64,000 nucleotides of DNA from Candidatus Paracaedibacter acanthamoebae (lineage in GTDB: Bacteria > Pseudomonadota > Alphaproteobacteria > Paracaedibacterales > Paracaedibacteraceae): positions 1,197,001 through 1,261,000 of the forward strand of contig NZ_CP008941.1 of NCBI RefSeq assembly GCF_000742835.1. The letters are read 5' to 3'. Shown in pieces: positions 52,613 to 62,262 of this stretch; position 1 is the first letter of the stretch, and every line of letters begins with the position of its first letter. The position numbers were made by a program, and so were the translations under genes. The notes beneath the pieces are model-generated. The model did not search any database, was not told the origin of the DNA, and saw only the letters and a list, made by a program, of their open reading frames with translations.

Positions 52613-54926
52613 TCGATTTGCAACCCTTCATAAATTTATGAGTCTTATCTGGGGCATGTTCGTGATAGCCCTTGCTGGGTATTGTGCCCATGGATTTATG
52701 GTTGGTGAGAAAATTAAATTTGATATCCTGGACATGTTGCCCTCCAGTCACTCAGAATCCATTCAAGAAGTTCGCCATCTTCTGGATGACACCAATATCA
52801 TTCAAAAAGTTGTGATTTTTGTCGGCCATGAAACCCCTGAGATCGCTAAAACAGAAACAAAAAAATTAAAGAATTCTATAATCCAAGCAGGGCTTCCTCT
52901 GACCGAACAACCCATCCAAAGCACAGCGGAAAGCTATAAAAAACTCTTTACAGATTTGTTTCCCTACCGGTCATTCTTTTTAACCCCGGCAGATCGCCAT
53001 CACGTAGAGACCGATTCTGAAGATCAATTGGTGGCCCGCGCCATTGCGGAAATTATGGCGCCTTTTAGTCCGTCCAATATTAAACAAGATCCCTTTAATC
53101 TATTTACTCATTATGTAAAGCTAAATAGTCCAACCTCCCCCTTTCACATAGATGAAGAGGGCACCTTGTTTATTACTGATGACCATAAAACGTGGTCTAT
53201 CTATTTGGGCACCATAACAGCTCCCGCTTTTTCCTTAGAGGTTCAGAAAAACTTCATCGATAAACTGACGCCTATCTTGAATGAACTCGGCAAAGTTCCC
53301 AATCTTGAAATTTTAAAAACAGGTAGTATTTTCTATGCTGCTGCCGGTGCCCAGCAAGCCCAAGATGAAATTTCATTGATTGGATCCCTCTCATTTATTG
53401 GAATTGTTTTATTATTGGTTGGAATTTTTCGCAATCTATGGTCGCTTTTCTTTGCCTTTAGTGTCATTTCAACCTCAGTAATTATGGGGCTTACAGCCTG
53501 CTTAATCCTGTTTGGAAACATCCATATCTTAGCCTTGGTTTTCGGATGCTCCCTTGTCGGCATTACTGTCGATTATGCCTTGCACTATAGTTGTGCCAGC
53601 TATCAAACCTTTGCTTCTCCATTTGATGTTTTCAAGAAATTGATGCCTGCCCTTCCCTTAAGCGCCATCACCTCCGCCACCGGCTTTGCTCTTTTACTTC
53701 TCGTTCCCTTTCCGGGGGTTCAACAAATGGCTGTTTTATCATCCGTGGGTTTAATGAGCGCTCTTTTCACTGTTTTCCTGTGGGGACCTTATCTCATTCC
53801 TTCCCACAAAAAAAATATCTCAAGCTTTGGTGAATGGTGTCAAAAATATTTAACCTTAATTGCTAACCATGGGAGTACACCCACCGCCAAATCCATCTGT
53901 TTCATAATAAGTATGGTAATTCTAGTCATTGGCAGTTTTCAGCTCTCTTTTGATGATAACTTGCAAAGCTTACAGTCCCTGAATCCAGCTCTAAAACAGC
54001 AAGAAAATAAAATTAATTCCCTGATGATAACTGATTCATCTCCTAACTTTATCGCGGTTAAAGGTACGTCGTTACAAGACGTGTTAGAAAAACAAGAAAA
54101 GCTTTTGCCAGGGTTGGATTCCCTGGGCATTTCTTATCGTGCTTTAGCTGCGCTTATCCCCTCTCAAATGCGTCAAAAAAGCAACCAAGACTTGCTGAAA
54201 GAGCATTTATATACGCCCACCATTCTGGCTAAGCTAGAACAATCCCTGGGACAAAAAGGGATCAGCCAAAACAGTAATTTTGGCCTTAATGGAGCTCCCC
54301 TGGATCTTTCCCTCAGCGATCTTCCCCTGGGTTTAAAAGAGCTTGCTTATACGTCAGAATCTGGTGAGGTAACCGGTCGCATTATGCTGAGCCACATCCC
54401 CGACGAGACGGCCTTGAAAAAATTCATGAATCAACACACAGAAGCGTGTTATATTAACCCCGCCCAAGAATATTCCAATTTATTTACTCTCTACCGACAG
54501 TTAGTTATCACCTTAATAGGTCTTATTCTAGTTGGAATAGCAACGATTATAGTTATTGGCGTTAATCTTACTGCCGCGCGTCAGATTATTACTCCCCTCA
54601 CGATAGCTCTTTTTGGAAGCATTGGTTTGTTGGCAATAGCCACGCCTCTCAATCTGTTTCATGCAATGGGGCTATTGCTATCACTGTGCATTGGCATCGA
54701 CTATGCCCTTTTTCTCTATTGGGGAGCAGCGAAGTCGACAGCAACAAAAAATAATCTACTTTTATTATGTAATGGTCTATCATCCATAACCACCGTTTTA
54801 TCCTTTGGATTATTGGCCTTTAGCCAAACAAGAGCCGTCCACAGCTTTGGGCTTAGCGTTTTTGTGGGAATTACAGTCTGTTTTATTGTAACGACAATTT
54901 TTCTAGGCGTCAGAGGAAAAAAATAA
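52605..54926 (+). CDS. apeM: MMPL/RND-family exporter
   Basis: 773 aa with two RND halves: TM1, a large loop (30-250), TM2-6 (about 255-400, LVFGCSLVGITVDYALHY), TM7, a second loop (430-620) and TM8-12 (FHAMGLLLSLCIGIDYALFL, NGLSSITTVLSFGLLAFSQT). GxxxDYA in both halves is the MMPL proton-relay motif. Likely moves the aryl polyene lipid over the inner membrane to ApeL. Adjacent to apeN without a gap. Confidence 0.93.
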   Translation: MTNRFATLHKFMSLIWGMFVIALAGYCAHGFMVGEKIKFDILDMLPSSHSESIQEVRHLLDDTNIIQKVVIFVGHETPEIAKTETKKLKNSIIQAGLPLTEQPIQSTAESYKKLFTDLFPYRSFFLTPADRHHVETDSEDQLVARAIAEIMAPFSPSNIKQDPFNLFTHYVKLNSPTSPFHIDEEGTLFITDDHKTWSIYLGTITAPAFSLEVQKNFIDKLTPILNELGKVPNLEILKTGSIFYAAAGAQQAQDEISLIGSLSFIGIVLLLVGIFRNLWSLFFAFSVISTSVIMGLTACLILFGNIHILALVFGCSLVGITVDYALHYSCASYQTFASPFDVFKKLMPALPLSAITSATGFALLLLVPFPGVQQMAVLSSVGLMSALFTVFLWGPYLIPSHKKNISSFGEWCQKYLTLIANHGSTPTAKSICFIISMVILVIGSFQLSFDDNLQSLQSLNPALKQQENKINSLMITDSSPNFIAVKGTSLQDVLEKQEKLLPGLDSLGISYRALAALIPSQMRQKSNQDLLKEHLYTPTILAKLEQSLGQKGISQNSNFGLNGAPLDLSLSDLPLGLKELAYTSESGEVTGRIMLSHIPDETALKKFMNQHTEACYINPAQEYSNLFTLYRQLVITLIGLILVGIATIIVIGVNLTAARQIITPLTIALFGSIGLLAIATPLNLFHAMGLLLSLCIGIDYALFLYWGAAKSTATKNNLLLLCNGLSSITTVLSFGLLAFSQTRAVHSFGLSVFVGITVCFIVTTIFLGVRGKK

Positions 54927-55535
54927 ATGAATAAATTGATCCAAAGATTTTTTCTTACCAGTGCTTGTTTGATGCTATCAAACTGTTCTTCTCTTTTACC
55001 TGAGTTGAGATCAGAATTACCCTTGCAAAAACCTACTGATAAAGTGATTGAACTGGCGCCCGGCGTTCAGATGCAGCTCGCAAATGTCTGGCCTTTAAAA
55101 GGTCAGGGAACCTATTTGCAACGGATCAAAAGCTCTATTGGCCAGCAGCAGTATACCCTGACAGTTCATATTACACTTGAGCCAACCAAACTTGAATTTG
55201 TCGCCTTTAATGATATGATGGGACGTCTTTATTCTCTAAAGTGGACCCCCGATCAGACACTATGGGAAGCTTCAGATTATATTCCCGACACCATGAGGCC
55301 TGAAAATATTATTGGTGATTTTTTGTTAGTCCATCTAGAAATTGATCAACTGAAAGCCAATATAAAAGGGGCAGATGTTATTGAGCACGGCAATGAGAGA
55401 ATTATTCAAACCCCGAGCGGTATTGTGCGCAAAATAACACGATTTAACCGCCAAGGAGATTTATGGCAAAAAGCAAGGATCCAAAATCCTAAAATTGGCT
55501 ATAACCTTGATATTGAGACACTCCCCACACCATGA
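54927..55535 (+). CDS. apeN: DUF3261 lipoprotein
   Basis: 202 aa with lipobox LMLSNC after LIQRFFLTSAC. The mature fold is beta-rich like a LolB-type acceptor: VWPLKGQGTYLQRIKSSIGQ, LTVHITLEPTKLEFVAFND, MGRLYSLKWTPDQTLWEA. It would accept product from ApeL at the outer membrane. Overlaps apeO by 4 nt (ATGA). Confidence 0.9.
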   Translation: MNKLIQRFFLTSACLMLSNCSSLLPELRSELPLQKPTDKVIELAPGVQMQLANVWPLKGQGTYLQRIKSSIGQQQYTLTVHITLEPTKLEFVAFNDMMGRLYSLKWTPDQTLWEASDYIPDTMRPENIIGDFLLVHLEIDQLKANIKGADVIEHGNERIIQTPSGIVRKITRFNRQGDLWQKARIQNPKIGYNLDIETLPTP

Positions 55536-56761
55536 TAGAGCATAATAAAATTTATTTGAATGATTTAGGTCTGGCTTGTTCTTTAGGAATAGGCAAACAG
55601 GCCATAAGCGACGCTTTATTTGCCCCTACTCTATCCTTCGAAAAGGAAGCTAATAACACGGCAAGCGAGATAGTGGCGTCAGGACGAAGCGTGGTGGTTA
55701 AACGTGTCCCCGGCTCCTTAGAGGCAATTAAATCGCCCTTTCAAAAGATGGATACGCGCACCAATCGGATTCTTAAATTAGTCCTGGATGAAATAAAAAC
55801 GCCTATTAATCATGCTAAATCAATGTATGGATCGCATCGGATCGGCATTATTTTAAGCACCAGCACCAGCGGCATGCAAGAAGGGTATGAGGCCCTTACC
55901 CATTATCAACAAACCGGAACTTGGCCGGACTCTTATTGTTATCGCCAACAAGAATTTCATAGTCCAACAGATTTTGCCGCTGAATATCTGGGCATTGGCG
56001 GGCCTGCTTATACGATCTCCACTGCTTGTTCATCCAGCGGTAAAGCCTTATGTTCGGCGGCTCGCTTGATTAAGGCAAATATTTGTGATGCTGTTATTGT
56101 CGGCGGTGTTGATTCGTTGTGTGATTTAACCCTAAATGGATTTGAATCTTTGGACTTAATCGCTCAAGATTTATGCTCCCCCTTTAGTCGAAACAGGCAA
56201 GGTATTAATATTGGCGAAGGCGCTGCCGTCTTTCTTATGTCGCGTCAGCGCAGCGATATAGAATATGCAGGCGGTGGAGAAAGTTCGGATGCCTACCATA
56301 TAAGTTCCCCCGCCCCAAACGGTGAGGGGGCTGAAGCAGCGATCAAAGCGGCCCTTGCTCAAGCTAATCTATCTATAGATGACATTTGTTATATCAATCT
56401 GCATGGAACCGGAACATCTACCAATGATTTATGTGAAAGTCACTGTATAAGCCGGTTATTTGGCACGACTATTCCCACAAGTTCAACCAAAGCTTTTATC
56501 GGCCACACCTTGGGTGCAGCCGGTGCTTTAGAAGCTGGATTTTTATGGTTAAGTTTACAGCAAGACCATCAAGCAACCATTCCCGCTCTGCCTCATTTAT
56601 GGGATGGCGAAAGAGATCCAAGCCTGCCTCCTCTTTATTTTACAACAGCAGGCGAAAGACTAAAACCTAAGGGATCCCATTATTGCCTGATGAGCAATTC
56701 ATTCGCTTTTGGCGGCAGTAATGTCAGTTTGATTTTACGTAAGGAAGTTTCCCATGATTAA
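55532..56761 (+). CDS. apeO: Beta-ketoacyl-ACP synthase, chain-extending
   Basis: 409 aa, KAS II-type thiolase fold. Nucleophile C166 in YTISTACSSSGKALCSA, first His in INLHGTGTSTND, second His in AFIGHTLGAAGALEAGFLW, and C-terminal SNSFAFGGSNVSLIL. With ApeC it should form the KS/CLF pair that extends the aryl starter with malonyl units. Overlaps apeP by 8 nt. Confidence 0.93.
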   Translation: MIEHNKIYLNDLGLACSLGIGKQAISDALFAPTLSFEKEANNTASEIVASGRSVVVKRVPGSLEAIKSPFQKMDTRTNRILKLVLDEIKTPINHAKSMYGSHRIGIILSTSTSGMQEGYEALTHYQQTGTWPDSYCYRQQEFHSPTDFAAEYLGIGGPAYTISTACSSSGKALCSAARLIKANICDAVIVGGVDSLCDLTLNGFESLDLIAQDLCSPFSRNRQGINIGEGAAVFLMSRQRSDIEYAGGGESSDAYHISSPAPNGEGAEAAIKAALAQANLSIDDICYINLHGTGTSTNDLCESHCISRLFGTTIPTSSTKAFIGHTLGAAGALEAGFLWLSLQQDHQATIPALPHLWDGERDPSLPPLYFTTAGERLKPKGSHYCLMSNSFAFGGSNVSLILRKEVSHD

Positions 56762-57197
56762 GTATCAAGATCTGTGCCTGGCGGACATTCTTCCCCATAA
56801 AGCGCCCATGATCCTTTTGGATAAAGTTATTGAGTTTAGAGAAGATTTGATCCACACCTCGGTTACGATTACCAAAGAATCTCTGTTCCTAGCGAATGGC
56901 AATGTCCCTTCGTATATTGGGTTAGAATATATGGCCCAGGCTATTGCTGCGTGGAATGGTATTGTCTCGAGGCAACTCCCCCCCTCCCAGCAACGACTTG
57001 GCTTTTTATTGGGAACGCGGAAATTAAAACTTCAAAGACCTGCCTTTCCGGTAGGAATTAAACTCGATGTGTTTGGCAGGTGCAATTATACGGATGGTGA
57101 AATGGGATCTTTTGACTGCTGGATCGACCATGAGGGCACACAAGTAGCGTCGGCAACCCTAACTGTTTTTCAACCCCAATCCATAGAGTCTCTATAA
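56754..57197 (+). CDS. apeP: Hot-dog dehydratase subunit, partner of ApeI
   Basis: 147 aa. LADILPHKAPMILLDKVIEF (catalytic H15) and YIGLEYMAQAIAAWNGI (acidic E58) place it in the FabZ/3-hydroxyacyl-ACP dehydratase group. With ApeI, which lacks the matching acid, it probably makes a complementary heteromeric dehydratase. TAATG overlap with apeQ. Confidence 0.9.
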   Translation: MIKYQDLCLADILPHKAPMILLDKVIEFREDLIHTSVTITKESLFLANGNVPSYIGLEYMAQAIAAWNGIVSRQLPPSQQRLGFLLGTRKLKLQRPAFPVGIKLDVFGRCNYTDGEMGSFDCWIDHEGTQVASATLTVFQPQSIESL

Positions 57198-57931
57198 TGC
57201 AAAACAATGAAAAAACTATCCTTGTAACCGGTGCCAGCAAGGGAATTGGCCAAGCCATCGCCTTAGCGGCAGCTCAAGCAGGCTATACCCTTGTTATTCA
57301 CTATAATCGCGATCGAGACAGCGCTCTGCAAACTCAAAGAGACATTGAGACACTTGGGGGGGAGGCACGCCTCCTTAGTTTTGATGTTAGTGACCGGGCC
57401 ACCTGTCATCATATCCTTGAAGCGGATATTCAAGAATACGGCGCCTACTACGGCGCTATCTTGAATGCTGGAATTACCCGCGACAACGCTTTCCCAGCTT
57501 TGGAAGATGATGATTGGGATAAGGTTATCCATACCAATTTGGACAGTTTCTATAATGTCCTTAAACCCATTATCATGCCGATGATTCGAACCCGCAAACC
57601 GGGAAGAATTATTACGCTCTCGTCCGTTTCTGGATTGGTTGGCAACCGGGGACAAGTCAACTATAGTGCCTCCAAAGCTGGTATCATTGGCGCCACAAAA
57701 GCGCTCGCCCTTGAACTTGCAAGTCGTCATATCACCGTCAATTGTATTGCCCCCGGCGTTATTGAAACTCAAATGGTCAAAGATATTCCTTTAGACCACA
57801 TTATACCTTTAATTCCTATGGGACGAATGGGCCAGCCTGCAGAGGTGGCAGCCACTGCTGTATTTCTTTTATCGGAGGCGGCTGGCTATATCACCCGCCA
57901 AGTTATTTCTGTTAGCGGAGGCCTTGTCTAA
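57197..57931 (+). CDS. apeQ: 3-oxoacyl-ACP reductase (FabG-like)
   Basis: 244 aa, classical SDR. VTGASKGIGQAIALAA (NADPH loop), LNAGITRDNAF, SSVSGLVGNRGQVNYSASKA (Ser-Tyr-Lys) and NCIAPGVIETQM are present. It reduces each beta-keto group before dehydration. No enoyl reductase is in the cluster, so the double bonds stay and a conjugated polyene results. TAATG overlap with apeR. Confidence 0.93.
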   Translation: MQNNEKTILVTGASKGIGQAIALAAAQAGYTLVIHYNRDRDSALQTQRDIETLGGEARLLSFDVSDRATCHHILEADIQEYGAYYGAILNAGITRDNAFPALEDDDWDKVIHTNLDSFYNVLKPIIMPMIRTRKPGRIITLSSVSGLVGNRGQVNYSASKAGIIGATKALALELASRHITVNCIAPGVIETQMVKDIPLDHIIPLIPMGRMGQPAEVAATAVFLLSEAAGYITRQVISVSGGLV

Positions 57932-59154
57932 TGCGTCGCGTCGTTGTCACAGGTATGGGTGGGATCACCGCCTTAGGTGAATCCTGGTCAGAAATTAAAG
58001 AAAATATGCAAAGCGGCAAAACCGCTACCCGTGTTATGCATGAATGGTCAGACCTTAAAGGAATGAACACTTGTTTGGGTGCCCCCCTCCCTGACCATTC
58101 TTTGGCAGATCGCTGGTCAAGAAAAAAAACTCGGACCATGGGACCTGTCTCCCTTTATTCTGTTTACGCGACTGAAAAAGCCTTAATCGATGCGGGTCTT
58201 CTGAATGATCCTATCCTTCAGAAAGGTAAGGTTGGCGTTGCTTATGGGTCTAGTTTTGGCAGCACGGCCCCAATGTATGACTTTGCTGAGCTTTTATTTA
58301 ATAAAGATTTACACAAACTGACTTCAACCAGTTATATTCGGATGATGGGCCATACAGCCGCGGTTAATATAGGCCTTTTCTTCCAAATTAAGGGGCGCAT
58401 TATTCCCACAGCAACGGCCTGCACCTCAGGAAGTTTGGCCATCGGTTATGCGGCCGAAGCTATCCGATACGGCAAGCAAGATATCGTGATTGCGGGCGGC
58501 GCCGAAGAATTATGCCCGTCCATGGCCGCTGTGTTTGATGTTCTGTATGCCACCAGTACTACCAAAGACCCCAGTCTTAGCCCCCGTCCTTATGATGCTC
58601 AAAGGGATGGACTTGTCTTAGGAGAAGGTGCCACATCCTTAATACTTGAAGATTATGACCATGCCAAAGCACGCGGAGCGACCATTTATGCAGAAATCGT
58701 TGGCTTTGCAACCAATATGGATGGCAACCATATTACGCAACCATCCCCCCATACTATTGAAACTGTTATGAAACTATCATTAGAGGATGCCCAATTATCC
58801 CCTAACGATATTGGGTTTGTCAGTGGCCATGGGACCGCAACAGAATTTGGGGATATTGTTGAATCAACAGCAACTCATGCCGTTTTTGGCAGCCACAAAC
58901 CAATCCATTCCCTCAAAAGCTATTTTGGTCATACTCTGGGAACCTGTGGTGCGTTGGAATCTTGGTTGGGGATTGAAATGATGCGTGATCAATGGATTGC
59001 TCCCACGGCCAACCTTGTGACCGTCGATGAACGTTGCGCTCCGTTGCATTATATCAAAGGCACAGGGCTTCATTTAGATACAGATTATTTTATGAACAAC
59101 AACTATGCTTTTGGTGGGATCAATACCAGCTTAATTTTCAAAAAAATTAATTAA
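57931..59154 (+). CDS. apeR: Beta-ketoacyl-ACP synthase, second
   Basis: 407 aa. Nucleophile C164 in ATACTSGSLAIGYAAEA, GHGTATEFGDIVESTA (His), SYFGHTLGTCGALESW (His), NNYAFGGINTSLIF. A second KS is standard in aryl polyene loci, probably for the first condensation. Last gene of the operon; no clear terminator follows. Confidence 0.93.
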   Translation: MRRVVVTGMGGITALGESWSEIKENMQSGKTATRVMHEWSDLKGMNTCLGAPLPDHSLADRWSRKKTRTMGPVSLYSVYATEKALIDAGLLNDPILQKGKVGVAYGSSFGSTAPMYDFAELLFNKDLHKLTSTSYIRMMGHTAAVNIGLFFQIKGRIIPTATACTSGSLAIGYAAEAIRYGKQDIVIAGGAEELCPSMAAVFDVLYATSTTKDPSLSPRPYDAQRDGLVLGEGATSLILEDYDHAKARGATIYAEIVGFATNMDGNHITQPSPHTIETVMKLSLEDAQLSPNDIGFVSGHGTATEFGDIVESTATHAVFGSHKPIHSLKSYFGHTLGTCGALESWLGIEMMRDQWIAPTANLVTVDERCAPLHYIKGTGLHLDTDYFMNNNYAFGGINTSLIFKKIN

Positions 59155-59164
59155 TTATATTTTT

Positions 59165-59196
59165 TTGACAAATGTTATTAAAATTTATCTAATAAA
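59165..59196 (+). promoter_or_regulatory. Possible sigma70 promoter of the AAA gene
   Basis: TTGACA at 59165-59170 is a perfect -35; TATCTAATAAA 15-19 nt later may be the -10. It lies between apeR and the ATG at 59231. Confidence 0.35.
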
Positions 59197-59230
59197 AGTA
59201 ATATTTCTATAAATTGGCGCATTCCCCCCT

Positions 59231-60727
59231 ATGAAAAAAATACTTTTAAGCCTTTGCTTCTGGTCTTCTCTCAATGCTATGGAAGGAGGTGATGGGGGGC
59301 CTTCAACGGATCCCTTTGCACGCACAGATTACGCAAAGGCTTTTGCCCCTCAAGTTTTCAAGAAATTTCTTCCCCTTCTAGAGGAAAATGGTTCTATCAT
59401 TAATATGCCAGAAGATCTAATTTCTTCTGAAAATAAATCTAGTAAGTCAAAGAAATACAAACCTATTTCTAATCTTTCTGAAGAAGAATACAAAGAGCAA
59501 CAAAAGCTTTTAGTGCAAGCAATTCAGCAGCAATTAACGAATGCTAAGCGTAATGCTATTTTGCGTCCCCTTTATGAAGCATTTATAATTTGTAGTGTTC
59601 AAGGGGCGAGTACAGTTGCCATGTTAACATTTATGCCACCGGATAGTGTGGGGGGTGGGTTCGGGCTTTTCAGCATGCTAAATTTAGTCGGATGGGTAGC
59701 AAAAGACGCTGGTAAAACATTATATACTTATTATAGACCAGGCAACGATCCTTTACAACGTTGGGAAAACAAGTTTAGCAAGGTTCTACCCTATATTCCT
59801 CACCAGTTATGGCCGAAAATTATTGATAAATTCGGAGCCGTTCGAATGGGGCGCTATAGCTATGCCCAAGCAACAGATTTTTTTAATATTGTATTTAATT
59901 TACCAACTATACACCGCTATCCTTATCATCCTCCTTTAACACTAGACGAGCTTGATAATAAATCGAAGGTGATCAATAAATTTATCCATAAGTTTTTTGA
60001 AGATTACAAAGACCCTGATGACCCGATCTTAGGGATTCGAGCAGCCTGCAAAACTTATTTACAAAAATTGGCTAAGGATGAAGATGGTTTTGTATGTATT
60101 CACTTGGAAGGACCCGGCGGTATAGGTAAAACCCACTTCTCTAAAAAGCTGAGTGAGCAATTAGGAATCGCTTTAGGACGAAAGATTCCGCAGCAAGAAA
60201 TTACGATACGGAATATGATCCCATCCGAATTAGAAGGCGACACACAAACACCGGGTCAAATCTTATTAGCTCTTGCAGAAGTTGGCAAGAAGAAGAGCCC
60301 TTTCGGTATTTTGATATTTGATGAAGCGACTTGGTTAAATAGTGTGTTACAAGAAAGTTCCAAAAAGATATTTGAGCCTAAGTTAGGATCCTTTATTTCC
60401 CAATATTTGGATGGTTTAGAGGTCTCTTTCAAAGGATTCTTGCTGATTTTTATAAGCAATAACCCAATTGAAGATAAAGCCCTAAAATCTCGGTTTATTA
60501 ATGTAAAATTCCCTAATCTAAAAAAAGAAAGTTTAATTTCTATGGCTTGTAAAAGTATAACTCAGTATACGGAAGGAACCTATTTAAGAGAAGAAGATCT
60601 AAAAAATGCTACTGAAATTACAGAAGCTTTAGAGCGCTCTACCACCATGAGAGACATTGCAATAGAATTCCCGATTGCTATTGAGAAAATTAGGGCGAAA
60701 CAAGAAAGAATGAAGGAGGGGGATTAA
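59231..60727 (+). CDS. Secreted AAA+ ATPase-domain protein
   Basis: 498 aa with a short signal peptide (MKKILLSLCFWSSLNAM). About 115-170 holds two hydrophobic stretches (FIICSVQGASTVAMLTF, GGFGLFSMLNLVGWVA). Walker A is GPGGIGKTH (G294-T301), Walker B ILIFDEA (D364, E365), sensor-1-like ISNNP, then STTMRDIA near the end. The AAA core resembles torsin/ClpB-type P-loops (FISQYLDGL, SNNPIEDKALKSRF). An ATPase outside the cytoplasm is unusual, as there is no ATP in the periplasm; it may be translocated to a host or the N-terminus may be an anchor. No function is known. Confidence 0.7.
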   Translation: MKKILLSLCFWSSLNAMEGGDGGPSTDPFARTDYAKAFAPQVFKKFLPLLEENGSIINMPEDLISSENKSSKSKKYKPISNLSEEEYKEQQKLLVQAIQQQLTNAKRNAILRPLYEAFIICSVQGASTVAMLTFMPPDSVGGGFGLFSMLNLVGWVAKDAGKTLYTYYRPGNDPLQRWENKFSKVLPYIPHQLWPKIIDKFGAVRMGRYSYAQATDFFNIVFNLPTIHRYPYHPPLTLDELDNKSKVINKFIHKFFEDYKDPDDPILGIRAACKTYLQKLAKDEDGFVCIHLEGPGGIGKTHFSKKLSEQLGIALGRKIPQQEITIRNMIPSELEGDTQTPGQILLALAEVGKKKSPFGILIFDEATWLNSVLQESSKKIFEPKLGSFISQYLDGLEVSFKGFLLIFISNNPIEDKALKSRFINVKFPNLKKESLISMACKSITQYTEGTYLREEDLKNATEITEALERSTTMRDIAIEFPIAIEKIRAKQERMKEGD

Positions 60728-60737
60728 CCTCCTCCTT
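60713..60737. terminator. Hairpin at convergent gene ends
   Basis: AAGGAGGGGG and CCTCCTCCTT overlap the stop codon of the AAA gene with a 5-nt loop ATTAA. It may end both convergent transcripts, but no U-run is present. Confidence 0.35.
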
Positions 60738-60753
60738 CCGAATGACAAGCTTG

Positions 60754-62262
60754 TTAAATATATTCCTGCAGAGCCACAGTAGTTATATACTGACCTGCCA
60801 ATTTCTTTTTAACCAATTCATCTGCCACTTTAAAAGCTCTAACAGCATTGACGCGTCCTTGTCCAAAGATTTCTGATTTAAACTCAATACCATGATTATT
60901 ATCACCCCAGAATTGATCACAAGATTGAATTAAGCAATCCTTCAACTCAACAGCATTCAATTGTGGGTAATATTTACTCATCAGCGCTAAAATCCCGGAA
61001 ACATGAGGGGTCGCCATCGAAGTTCCAGACATGGAATCAAACTCATCCATTGCCACAGTTGCTATTACATTTTCGCCTGGTCCGAAGACAAAATTATCCG
61101 AAAGCTTGCCGGGCAAATTGGAAAATTGGCTAATGGTTTGGCCATCTTCTTTTAAAGAGCCAACCAATAACATCCGCCGCGCCAACGATTGATTTTTAGA
61201 TAGAATCCATGCCCCATGAGTTGCCATCCAGATTCCCTTATTCCAATAGGTCAAAAAGCTGGGGTTTAGGTCATCCGTGACAAATTTTGAATCATTACCC
61301 GCCGCCATTACCAGAATACGGTCATTTTTTTCAAGTTCCTCAAGCAATCTATCAAAATCGCGCATTTTAAGCCGATTGACCAAATAATGGAAGGATGCAC
61401 TAATAACCTTAGCATTGCTGCCTTTGATTCTTTTTATTAATTCATCCACCCCTTCAAACTCGACAGGCAAGACCTTAGCTCCATAAGCCACACCCTTATG
61501 AGTTCCAGATCTTTTATCTGCTGCGATCGTGCCGGCAACGTGAGTGCCATGGAGATCATCTGCTGTATATTTTTCGCCCCGCGCAGGACGTTTTATATAG
61601 CGATCTTTAATACTGAAATTAACATGGCAATTGCCAACAAAGCCACAATCCCAAACAATGACATTTGTTCCCTCTCCACTCACCCCTAAATTATGCAATT
61701 CATCCACCCCGGTTACTTTATGGGGATGCAGCGGACCGTGAAGCAAGTATGGATTCGGATCTTGGTGAACTATTGCGTCAATTTCTTTCCATTTTAAAAT
61801 TTCTAACAGCTCTACCTCTAAAAATTCCTGGAAACGGTCAGAAAATTTAACTTTGCCAAAATTGGGATAAGAGTCATACTCGGAAGTACCATATTCTTGG
61901 ATAAAGCGGCGAGTATAGTTAACCCAGTATTCATGCTCTCTAATTTTTTCGAATGTATAATTATACAGATCTTTTTTCTTATAAAATAGCTGACTAATGG
62001 TGGGGTACTGATAGGGATTGTACAATTTTTGCTGACTGTATAGGTATTCAGCGCGACGAACCTCTATATTAAGATCAGTCTGATCAAAATAAAACGTATT
62101 AGCTCGATATTCTGATCCTAAACGGTTGACTATTTCACTTTTAACCAACATAAAATCTCGTGCCCGATCCAAATCCATGGTGGCCAATTCTTGTTCAAAG
62201 GAAAACACTAAGGAACTACTGGTCAAGCTTAGACAGAAAAATCTCTTGAAACAAAAATGCAT
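60754..62262 (-). CDS. Secreted subtilisin-like serine protease (S8)
   Basis: 502 aa from the ATG at 62262 (GGGGG 5 nt before it); an upstream TTG adds four residues. Signal peptide MHFCFKRFFCLSLTSSSLVF. Residues 25-180 look like a long pro-region. The catalytic triad is D205 (VIVWDCGFVG), H238 (DDLHGTHVAGTIAAD) and S415 (SGTSMATPHVSGILALM). The AAGN oxyanion piece is VMAAGNDSKF. It converges with the AAA gene. Export could serve nutrition or host damage; both are inference. Confidence 0.93.
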   Translation of the reverse strand: MHFCFKRFFCLSLTSSSLVFSFEQELATMDLDRARDFMLVKSEIVNRLGSEYRANTFYFDQTDLNIEVRRAEYLYSQQKLYNPYQYPTISQLFYKKKDLYNYTFEKIREHEYWVNYTRRFIQEYGTSEYDSYPNFGKVKFSDRFQEFLEVELLEILKWKEIDAIVHQDPNPYLLHGPLHPHKVTGVDELHNLGVSGEGTNVIVWDCGFVGNCHVNFSIKDRYIKRPARGEKYTADDLHGTHVAGTIAADKRSGTHKGVAYGAKVLPVEFEGVDELIKRIKGSNAKVISASFHYLVNRLKMRDFDRLLEELEKNDRILVMAAGNDSKFVTDDLNPSFLTYWNKGIWMATHGAWILSKNQSLARRMLLVGSLKEDGQTISQFSNLPGKLSDNFVFGPGENVIATVAMDEFDSMSGTSMATPHVSGILALMSKYYPQLNAVELKDCLIQSCDQFWGDNNHGIEFKSEIFGQGRVNAVRAFKVADELVKKKLAGQYITTVALQEYI

